Of a stretch of DNA of 6,177 bases, positions 1 to 5,815 are shown in pieces. Numbering within the stretch: position 1 is the first letter of the stretch; each line of letters opens with the position of its first letter. A model generated the notes under the pieces. It made no database searches. It was not told the DNA's origin and saw nothing but the letters and a program-made list of their open reading frames with translations. Position numbers and translations under genes: made by a program. The DNA is from Rhodospirillales bacterium (lineage in GTDB: Bacteria > Pseudomonadota > Alphaproteobacteria > Rhodospirillales_A > Casp-alpha2), in contig JAESSX010000321.1 of assembly GCA_016763915.1 (NCBI GenBank), forward strand, positions 1-6,177, in the 5' to 3' direction.

Positions 1-450
1 GGCGGGGGCGTCGGCACGGTTTTCGCCGCGCTCGGTCGCTCCGGCGCCGGCACGGTCGGCGCGCTGCTCGCCGCCCTGGTCGCGTCCATAGTCGGGGTTG
101 GAATCGCGCCCATAGGAGTCGTCGCTCCGGTCGGCGCGCTGGCCGCCGGCGCGGTCGTCGCCGCGGTCGTTGTAATCGGCCCGGCTGTCGGCATAGTCGC
201 GGGCGTCGCTGGAGTTGTCGCGGGTGAAATTTTCGGCGGGGCGGGGCGGCTCGACCTTGTCGGCGGCGCTCAGGATACCGGAACGGCCCGTCAATGCGGA
301 GAAACCATCTTCGATCCGGGCGCCGGCCTTATTAATCAGGTCCTGAAACGACCCGGCCAGACTGGCAATGGCGGACACCTTGTCCCGTCCATTGGGGGTC
401 TGGGCGGTTTTGTCGCTTACGGAGCCGGTTTTGATAAATAAGTCGGTCAT
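1..450 (-). CDS. Probable flagellar hook-length control protein FliK, N-terminal 150 residues (runs off window)
   Basis: The frame is open from an ATG at 448-450 to the window edge, so only the N-terminus is present. The start is supported by GGAGAAAG at 457-464, six bases upstream, and by a sigma-54 promoter about 30 bases further up. The protein begins MTDLFIKTGSVSDKTAQTP. Residues 20-65 could be amphipathic helix. From about residue 75 it becomes low-complexity and very rich in Asp, Arg, Gly and Ala, with imperfect repeats such as QRADRSDD and QRADRAGA. No signal peptide or membrane segment is visible. FliK proteins, which measure hook length and switch export specificity, typically have a long, poorly conserved, disordered N-terminus and a conserved C-terminal domain. 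That domain would lie outside the window. The FliK call rests on this composition, the sigma-54 promoter and the neighbouring flaF. Any other disordered flagellar or secreted protein is possible. Confidence 0.5.
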   Translation of the reverse strand, partial: MTDLFIKTGSVSDKTAQTPNGRDKVSAIASLAGSFQDLINKAGARIEDGFSALTGRSGILSAADKVEPPRPAENFTRDNSSDARDYADSRADYNDRGDDRAGGQRADRSDDSYGRDSNPDYGRDQGGEQRADRAGAGATERGENRADAPA

Positions 451-456
451 AACAAG

Positions 457-464
457 CTTTCTCC
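457..464 (-). promoter_or_regulatory. Ribosome binding site of the leftward FliK-like gene
   Basis: GGAGAAAG on the minus strand, six bases before the ATG at 448-450. It fixes the start of the partial gene and lies downstream of the sigma-54 promoter. Confidence 0.7.
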
Positions 465-490
465 AAGTGCACTTTGTCCCGCCCTCTACC

Positions 491-506
491 AGCAAAGGCC
501 GGGCCA
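491..506 (-). promoter_or_regulatory. Sigma-54 (RpoN) -24/-12 promoter for the leftward flagellar gene
   Basis: On the minus strand the sequence is TGGCCCG-GCCT-TTGCT. This matches the sigma-54 consensus TGGCACG-N4-TTGCW at every position but one, with the obligatory GG and GC exactly ten bases apart. Transcription would start about 12 bases after the GC, near 480, leaving a leader of about 30 bases that holds the ribosome binding site at 457-464 and the ATG at 450. An AT-rich tract at 530-559 lies just upstream, where bending proteins such as IHF and a distal activator usually act, although no strict IHF site is visible. In alphaproteobacteria such promoters are used with FlbD-type activators for hook and other late flagellar genes. 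Confidence 0.72.
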
Positions 507-783
507 ATTCCCCGAAAACGAGTTAATGCCATGAAAAATAAGAAGAAATTTTTATAAATCGGAGGGGCTTGGCATGGAAAATGTGGCCACCCGGCAATTT
601 TTGACCAGTGGAACGAGGCATTTTTTGCTTGCCTGCCTTCCGCCGCGCGCGGTTAAGGATGATTTAAGGCCTGTTCGTGTATGACTTGCGGGTAAATGCC
701 CGGTCTTTATCGACGAGCCGGGGCAATAGGGCTTGACGGGTGCGGCACTTCGGTTCGTGCCCCGCATGGCCTGTGCGTTGAGC

Positions 784-790
784 GGAGAAG
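784..790 (+). promoter_or_regulatory. Ribosome binding site that selects the flaF start
   Basis: GGAGAAG, eight bases before the ATG at 799. The same frame is open further upstream, with a TTG at 733 and an ATG at 766, but neither has a comparable purine-rich site, so this site favours the 799 start. Confidence 0.6.
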
Positions 791-798
791 CAAAAAAG

Positions 799-1185
799 AT
801 GATAGAGATTGCAGCCCGCAAGGGAACAAGCATCGCCGAGGAAATGGCCTTTCAACTGGTTCAGGCCGCGGTTCTGCTGGATGGCGCGCGCGGGGAGGAA
901 GGCTTTGCGCTTGAGGCCCTGGCGGCGGCCATGAACCGGAACCTGGAAACCTGGGTGGCCATGCGCAGTATCATCAAACGGGACGATTGCGTATTGAGCG
1001 ACCCGGTCAAGGACAACCTGGAGCGGCTTGCCCGGTTTGTCGCCGAGCGCACGTTCGCGATTGGTGAAAATGGGGAAAACGGCCGGGGCGCGGATCTGAT
1101 CGAGAACGGCGCCATCGATACCCTGATCAATATCAACCTGCAGATTTCCGAAGGCCTTCTGGAAGGGGACCGGAAAGAACCCTGA
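799..1185 (+). CDS. flaF: FlaF-family flagellar protein
   Basis: A 128-residue, all-helical soluble protein that resembles FlaF, a small alphaproteobacterial protein needed for flagellin synthesis and secretion, usually acting with the flagellin mRNA regulator FlbT. Family-like features are visible in order: an N-terminal helix with paired alanines (residues 18-27, AFQLVQAAVL), the NRNLETW segment at 47-52 (family NR.LW), a helix with LERLARFVAERTF at 74-86 (family L..WV), and the ending IDTLININLQISEGL at 106-120, which matches the family's LI.IN..I..GL. An insertion rich in Asn, Gly and Glu (about 89-104) lengthens the loop before the last helix. The ATG at 799 is chosen for its ribosome binding site and a length near the family's usual 115-125 residues. 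An upstream start at 766 or a TTG at 733 would add 11 or 22 residues. No flagellin gene or flbT is visible in the window. Confidence 0.68.
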   Translation: MIEIAARKGTSIAEEMAFQLVQAAVLLDGARGEEGFALEALAAAMNRNLETWVAMRSIIKRDDCVLSDPVKDNLERLARFVAERTFAIGENGENGRGADLIENGAIDTLININLQISEGLLEGDRKEP

Positions 1186-1191
1186 CGGCCT

Positions 1192-3048
1192 TTAGCCGCC
1201 ATCCCCTCCGGTATTTCCGGCGTCGCCAACCCGTTCCGCCAATGCGATGGCGACGCGATCAAGGACGCTTTCCCAATCTTTACGTTTTTTCTGGCGGAAC
1301 AATCGCATGGACGGATACCAGGGGCTGTCGTCGCGGTTCAGCATCCAGCGCCAGTCTGGATTTAACGGCAGCAGCGTCCACACCATGGTCCCCAGCGCGC
1401 CCGCAAGATGCACGACCGCGGTATCGACCGAGATCACAAGGTCCATGTTGGCGATGGCCGCCGCCGTTTCGGCAAAATCCGTCAAATCCTCCGCCAGGTC
1501 GGTAACGGCGCCGCCGAACACCCGGCCGGCTTCGCCGTCGCGCCCGACCAGAAGGCTATAGGCCGAAACCCCCGGCATTTCGGCCAGAGGCCGGAACAAT
1601 TCAGGCGCGATGGACCGATTGCGGTCGTTCACGTGCGACGGGTTGCCCGCCCATGCCAGGCCGATGCGATACCCTTCCTTCGGCCCCAGCCGTTCGGCCC
1701 AGGCTTCCACCAGGTCCTTATCGGCCTGCAGACAGGCGTCGGCCGCCGGAATGGTGTCCGGTGTGGTGTCGAACAGGCGCGGCAGTTCCAGCAGCGGCGA
1801 ATGGCAGTCAAAGGGCGGCAGTGGTTCGCCGATTTCGACCATGACATCGACGCCGTCCAGGTCTCTGAGGAGGCGCGCCAGGGGCAGCGGCGGATCGAAC
1901 ACCACGCGCCCGCCCAGCGCCCGCAGCATCACCAGGTAGCGCACGAATTGAATGGTGTCGCCCAACCCCTGTTCCGGATAAACGAAAATCGTCTTGCCGG
2001 TCAGGTCCGCGCCATCCCACTGGGGCTGCGAATAGACCCGCGACTTGATGTTCGATTCTTCCTCGAACCGGCGCCAGGAAAATTCCGGCCAGCCGATGTC
2101 GAAATTGCCGAGCAGCAGATTGATGATGCCGAAGTTCTTGTGCGCGCCGATGTTGTCCGGGTCGTGGCGGATGGCGTTGGAATAACTAAGGGCGGCGCCT
2201 TCGAAGCGGTCGAGGTCCATCAGCACGTTGCCCAGGTTATTGTGGGCCTGTGTCAAATCGGGTTTCAGGACGAGGGCTTTCTGAAAACTGACGGCGGCGG
2301 CATCGGGTCTTCCCAGTTTTCTCAGCGCGTTGCCCATGTTGAGATAGGCGGCCGGATAATTGGGTTTGATCCCGAGCGCCTTGTCGTAGCTTTCCAGCGC
2401 CTCTTCGAACCGTTCCGCGTCATAGAGCACCAACCCCAAGTTGTTGTAGGCCTGGGGGAAATCGGGCTTCAGGGAGATCGCCCGGCGGTAGCTGGCGATC
2501 GCATCCGCGGACTTGCCCTGTTCGTGCCAGGCGTTGGCCAGGTTGAAATAACCGGCAATGTAACCAGGGTCCAGGGTGACGGCTTTTTGCTGGCAAAGAG
2601 ACGCTTGCTCCAACTCGCCGAGGGTTCGGTAGATGATCCCGAGATTGCCATAGGCCTCGGCGTTTTCCAGCTCCAGGGCGATGGCCTGGGACACCAGTTT
2701 CACCGCCTTTTCGTTTTCATTCATGCGGTGCAGGATCATGCCGAGAAGGTAGAGCGCATTGGCGCATTCGGGGTCATCCAGCAGAATCCGGCCGTATATT
2801 TCGGCGGCCTCGGAAAAAAGCCCGGTGCGATGCAGATCGACCGCTTGGCACAGCTTCCGGCTGATGGGATCTGCTGCCTCGCCGGGGCCTTCTCCACCTT
2901 CCGCCAGCGTTTCCGCAAGCGCCGTTTCCGGGCTTGTTTCCATGTCGGCTTCCGTGGCCACGAAATCCTCGGTGAGTTGGCCGGGCGGCGTCGCGCCGCC
3001 GCCTCTCTCACTTCCGTTAGGGCCCGTTTCGCCGTTGTCCGCATTCAT
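1192..3048 (-). CDS. TPR-glycosyltransferase (GT9/OGT-like GT-B domain), possible FlmG-type flagellin glycosyltransferase
   Basis: A 618-residue cytoplasmic protein in three parts. Residues 1-61 are acidic, Gly/Glu-rich and probably disordered. Residues 62-333 hold eight 34-residue TPRs in unbroken register, the last one degenerate. Residues 345-605 form a GT-B type domain with YPEQGLGDTIQFVRY (357-371), GLAWAGNPSHVNDRNRSI (463-480), MDLVISVDTAVVHLAGALG (535-553) and PLNPDWRWML (561-570). These are hallmarks of bacterial TPR proteins whose catalytic half resembles heptosyltransferases (GT9) and, more distantly, OGT. Such enzymes transfer sugar from an activated nucleotide donor, and in Caulobacter FlmG the TPRs bind flagellin. 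The neighbouring flaF makes a flagellin substrate plausible but unproven. The ATG at 3048 has only a weak GGGG before it. The ATG at 2943 (residue 36) has GGAAG five bases upstream and would remove only disordered sequence. The tail is Gly-rich. Confidence 0.85.
   Translation of the reverse strand: MNADNGETGPNGSERGGGATPPGQLTEDFVATEADMETSPETALAETLAEGGEGPGEAADPISRKLCQAVDLHRTGLFSEAAEIYGRILLDDPECANALYLLGMILHRMNENEKAVKLVSQAIALELENAEAYGNLGIIYRTLGELEQASLCQQKAVTLDPGYIAGYFNLANAWHEQGKSADAIASYRRAISLKPDFPQAYNNLGLVLYDAERFEEALESYDKALGIKPNYPAAYLNMGNALRKLGRPDAAAVSFQKALVLKPDLTQAHNNLGNVLMDLDRFEGAALSYSNAIRHDPDNIGAHKNFGIINLLLGNFDIGWPEFSWRRFEEESNIKSRVYSQPQWDGADLTGKTIFVYPEQGLGDTIQFVRYLVMLRALGGRVVFDPPLPLARLLRDLDGVDVMVEIGEPLPPFDCHSPLLELPRLFDTTPDTIPAADACLQADKDLVEAWAERLGPKEGYRIGLAWAGNPSHVNDRNRSIAPELFRPLAEMPGVSAYSLLVGRDGEAGRVFGGAVTDLAEDLTDFAETAAAIANMDLVISVDTAVVHLAGALGTMVWTLLPLNPDWRWMLNRDDSPWYPSMRLFRQKKRKDWESVLDRVAIALAERVGDAGNTGGDGG
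2050..2865 (-). repeat. Eight tandem 102-base TPR units in the glycosyltransferase gene
   Basis: Eight contiguous units of 34 codons, residues 62-333, follow the TPR pattern with Gly at position 8, Ala near 20 and Pro near 32, for example YNNLGLVLYDAERFEEALES. They have diverged from each other at the DNA level. They encode a superhelical protein-binding scaffold, are not a mobile or CRISPR repeat, and explain the 102-base periodicity seen here. Confidence 0.9.
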
Positions 3049-3373
3049 GAAAAAAACCCCAGGTTCCCGACACCAAAGAGGATTTGGATTAAAGATACCC
3101 GCATTTTATCCCCCTTATCTAGAAAACCATGAAATCCTTGATATTGTTTTGCTGTAGAACCTTTTCGCAAACAACTCAGGGGGGGGGCGAACAGACGCGT
3201 TCTGATGCTGCATGCCGAGGTGCAGGGCTTGCGGTATATTTTTCGTCTGTTGCTCGGAGAAGAGGTCGTTTATTGTAGAAGATTGTATTTACTGGCTTTT
3301 TTCGTCTTTTTTGCATTGGCGGCACTTTCCTGCCCTTTCGTTTTTGCCCCGAGGCCGCCGAGCTCCGCTTGAA
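3049..3373. other. AT-richer intergenic region between the two TPR genes
   Basis: About 325 bases separate the stop of the TPR-methyltransferase gene from the start of the TPR-glycosyltransferase gene on the same strand. The stretch is visibly richer in A and T than its surroundings. It contains a run of nine G at 3179-3187 and a perfect 6-base inverted repeat, GGCGGC/GCCGCC at 3318-3323 and 3354-3359, with a 30-base loop. Neither arm is followed by a T-run on either strand, so it is not a convincing terminator. A 46-codon minus-strand ORF starting near 3316 ends at the homopolymer and has no recognisable content. The region presumably holds the promoter of the glycosyltransferase gene, but no clear sigma-70 or sigma-54 element could be named. 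Confidence 0.6.
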
Positions 3374-5815
3374 CTACATTTTTTTACACAAGAACTGATA
3401 CATGCCCCGGAAGGTGTGGGGGTTCTCGAGTTCGAAATCGTGCCATCGGGAAATCGAGGTCAAGGCCGCCCGGTTCGGGTTGGATTTCCGGAACATCTTC
3501 ATCGGCTTTTGGTCCTGCATCTCGAACCCGAGGAACTCCAATTCAAGGGTCTGCAGGGCGTCCTTGATTTGGGGCAGCGTAAAGCGATGTTCCTGGACGT
3601 GAAAAAGCAGATCACGGCAATTGCTTAGGCTGAAGAAGTCTTTTGCGTTGCATATCTTCGCCATCTCCGGATTTCCGTCTTGGCCTTGCGTTATGATGTC
3701 TTGCCGGCATCGGCGAATGTCTTCGGGGGACGACGTATATCCTTGCTCGGCAATCAGGGCGCGCCCGCGAACGATATCCTGGCGTGCGGTCTCGCTGTAT
3801 AGGCCGATCTTCATCAGCCCCTGCGGGCGCAGAAGGTCGACGAGGACCCGCCAACCGGCCAGCGGATCGCCAAGATGGTGAAGCACCCCGACGCATTCGA
3901 TGAGATCGAACCGGCGCCCGAGACCGCCGAGTTCCATGATGTCCGCTTGCGCGTACTCGATGTTCGGGAAACCGAATTCATTGGTCTTTCTCAGGGCGTA
4001 GGAAAGGCTGCTCAAACTCAAGTCCACGGCGAGCACACGCGCGTTGGAGAACCTGCGGGCCGTGCCGAGAGCGTGCTGACCCGTGCCGCAACCCGCGACC
4101 AGGATGTCCGGGCTCTCGGGAGATTGGTAGTCTCCGAGATCGAGGAGCAGCGGAGCCCCCTGTAAGATTGCGCCAATGGTCCTGGCTTTGTCCGGCCAGC
4201 CGGTCCTGACCCAGCGGGGATATGGGTTTTCCTCGTATTGCTCGCGAACCGATTGAGAGACCGTATTGTCTATGGAGGTCAGGCGGGGGATCTGGGAACG
4301 CAGGGACTGCTCTTTCAACGGTTCCGAAATTTGCCGCTCAATCACGTCTCCGATGCCGCCGGTCCACTCGCGTTCGGACAATTCCCGGGACCAGGGAAAG
4401 CCATAGAGCGGCCTGTAGGCACCGAGGGAGGCAACCAGGGATGGAGGCACATCGCGCTGTTTTTCCACCAACGCCGCGATCTGTTGCTGAAGCTTCTCGA
4501 CGGCTTCTTTTTCTTCATCGGTTTCGGAAAAGGCGTATTCATTCGTAAAACACTGGAGAGCCAGGGCGGTTGAAAACGCCAAGCCCTTGTCATCCGCATT
4601 GCCGGCCACCGTCTGCCGTAACATTGCCCGGCGCAGGACCGTGAGCATCCGCTCTATATCCAGGTCGCAGATGTGGTTCAGCCCCATGACCCGGAGGAAA
4701 AGAGGGATGGACGATAGCTGCCCGGCCATGTCCCCATAGGCGATTTCAGTCTCCGGCTTTGCCGTGCCGGTCGCCTCGAGAATTTGCCGGAAACCCGGGT
4801 GAAGACGAAGGGCGTTGATGATGGGCCGGGTTACGTAGCTGGGATGCACCGTAGGCCGTTCCAACAACTGCGACAGGTCTTGCAAGAGGCCGTCATCAAC
4901 GTAAGTGAACGAATGTGTTTCCAAAGACGCCGCCCAACCGGACCAGAACAGGTCGTTATGGGGATTGAGGGTGATTGCCCGGCGTTGACAGGTGTAGGCC
5001 TCATCCAGATTTCCCTGGTCGCGCAGCGCCAGGCCAAGGTTACAGTGGGCCTCGGCAAGGTCGGGTTTAATGGCGAGGGCCTTACGGTAGCTGGCGACAG
5101 CCTCATCCAAGGATCCCTGGTCTTTGAATATCAACCCGAGGTTATTGTGCGCAAGGGCGAAATCGGGTTGGAGGGCCAGGGCCTTTTGATAGCTTTCGAC
5201 GGCTGTATCCAGTGTTCCGAGGTCGTGCAGCGCCAAGCCAAGGTTATAGTGCACCTCGGCTAAATCGGGCTTGATGGCGAGGGCCTTTTGGTAACTGGCG
5301 ACGGCCTCGTCCCGCTTATCCATGGCCAGGAGCGCAAGCCCGAGATTGTTATGCGCATTCACGTTTTCGGGCTGGATTGTCAGGACCTTCCGGTAGCTGG
5401 TTACGGCTTCCTCCAGTCGCCCCAGGTCTTTGAGCGTATTGCCGAGTTTGCTGTGCGCGTCGACGAATTCCGGTTTAACGGCAATGGCTTCTCGGTAGCT
5501 GGCGGCGGCCTCGTTCAACTGTTCCAGGTCTTTGAAGGCGTTTCCCAAGTTGTTGTGATAGGCGGCCTCGTCGGGGTTGCCTTGGATGGCTCTGGAGATC
5601 AATTGCACGGCGGCTTCGTTGTCGCCGGACTGGTGCGCGATCAGTCCCAACAGGTGATTGGCGTCGGCATGATCGGGGTCGGCTTGCAGAACCCGGCGAT
5701 AGGCGGTTTCCGCCTCGGCCAGGCGTCCGGCCTGATGGTCCCGGATGCCTTGTTGAACGCGTTGCAAAAGTTCCGGGGCCTGTTTTTTCGGGCGCGGTTT
5801 TTCAGCCCTGTTCAT
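3374..5815 (-). CDS. TPR protein with C-terminal class I SAM-dependent methyltransferase domain
   Basis: An 813-residue soluble protein. After a basic N-terminus, residues 16-287 form eight TPRs in unbroken register. Residues 288-520 are a helical linker of the type seen in this TPR-methyltransferase family. Residues 523-536 carry the signature VREQYEENPYPRWV. The methyltransferase domain follows: motif I ILVAGCGTGQ (571-580), AVDLS with the ribose-binding Asp (596-600), QADIMEL (623-629), then FDLIECVGVLHHLGDP (637-652) and LLRPQGLMKIGLYS (661-674). All key SAM-binding glycines and acidic residues are intact, so activity is likely. The acceptor is unknown, with protein side chains or glycans both possible. 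The ATG at 5815 is preferred over a GTG at 5836 because GGGGAAGG lies seven bases before it. The gene start overlaps the 3' end of a degenerate methyltransferase ORF by 14 bases. With the downstream TPR-glycosyltransferase it suggests a surface-modification cassette. Confidence 0.87.
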   Translation of the reverse strand: MNRAEKPRPKKQAPELLQRVQQGIRDHQAGRLAEAETAYRRVLQADPDHADANHLLGLIAHQSGDNEAAVQLISRAIQGNPDEAAYHNNLGNAFKDLEQLNEAAASYREAIAVKPEFVDAHSKLGNTLKDLGRLEEAVTSYRKVLTIQPENVNAHNNLGLALLAMDKRDEAVASYQKALAIKPDLAEVHYNLGLALHDLGTLDTAVESYQKALALQPDFALAHNNLGLIFKDQGSLDEAVASYRKALAIKPDLAEAHCNLGLALRDQGNLDEAYTCQRRAITLNPHNDLFWSGWAASLETHSFTYVDDGLLQDLSQLLERPTVHPSYVTRPIINALRLHPGFRQILEATGTAKPETEIAYGDMAGQLSSIPLFLRVMGLNHICDLDIERMLTVLRRAMLRQTVAGNADDKGLAFSTALALQCFTNEYAFSETDEEKEAVEKLQQQIAALVEKQRDVPPSLVASLGAYRPLYGFPWSRELSEREWTGGIGDVIERQISEPLKEQSLRSQIPRLTSIDNTVSQSVREQYEENPYPRWVRTGWPDKARTIGAILQGAPLLLDLGDYQSPESPDILVAGCGTGQHALGTARRFSNARVLAVDLSLSSLSYALRKTNEFGFPNIEYAQADIMELGGLGRRFDLIECVGVLHHLGDPLAGWRVLVDLLRPQGLMKIGLYSETARQDIVRGRALIAEQGYTSSPEDIRRCRQDIITQGQDGNPEMAKICNAKDFFSLSNCRDLLFHVQEHRFTLPQIKDALQTLELEFLGFEMQDQKPMKMFRKSNPNRAALTSISRWHDFELENPHTFRGMYQFLCKKM
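4955..5770 (-). repeat. Eight tandem 102-base TPR units in the methyltransferase gene
   Basis: Eight contiguous 34-codon units (residues 16-287). Units 3 to 7 are close to an idealised TPR, such as AHNNLGL..., DEAVASYQKALAIKPDL. The junctions of units 5-6 and 7-8 match best, and the shared string ggcgagggcctt recurs at 5072 and 5276, exactly 204 bases apart. This suggests that a two-unit block was duplicated. Confidence 0.9.

Larger units (their letters stand above)
451..798. other. Divergent intergenic region between the FliK-like gene and flaF
   Basis: This stretch of about 350 bases holds the leftward sigma-54 promoter (491-506), an AT-rich tract (530-559) and, on the plus strand, a 36-codon ORF at 574-684. 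That ORF starts with ATG six bases after GGAGGGG, but its peptide (MENVATRQFLTSGTRHF...) resembles nothing I recognise. No plus-strand sigma-54 promoter for flaF was found: candidate GG sites near 571 and 767 lack GC at the right spacing. The longer leftward and rightward frames here are not convincing as genes. Confidence 0.6.

Noticed and set aside
566..586. TTGGCATGGAAAATG on the plus strand as a sigma-54 promoter for flaF
   Set aside because: After the GG the tenth-base spacing leads to GT instead of the obligatory GC, so the -12 element is missing.
552..833. 93-codon minus-strand frame in the divergent region
   Set aside because: It has no recognised family and no supporting start signal, and overlaps the likely control region and the start of flaF.
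861..1262. 133-codon minus-strand frame over flaF
   Set aside because: It is an antisense shadow of flaF with a Ser/Arg-rich composition typical of the reverse frame of GC-rich genes.
1408..3132. 574-codon plus-strand open frame
   Set aside because: It lies antisense to the TPR-glycosyltransferase gene. Its repeating pattern is the mirror of the 102-base TPR units, a known source of long phantom frames. The minus-strand protein has clear domains and this one has none.
3318..3359. GGCGGC/GCCGCC inverted repeat as a terminator after the methyltransferase gene
   Set aside because: The 30-base loop is long, the stem is only 6 bases, and no T-run follows on either strand.
3212..3628. 138-codon plus-strand frame starting in the intergenic region with Cys-rich MPRCRACG
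   Set aside because: Most of it is antisense to the methyltransferase C-terminus, it has no good ribosome binding site, and it shows no recognisable family. The Cys pairs are too few and irregular for a zinc-binding domain.
4955..5770. Regularly spaced direct repeats as a CRISPR-like array
   Set aside because: The 102-base period is fully explained by coding TPR units of 34 codons. There are no short identical repeats separated by unique spacers.
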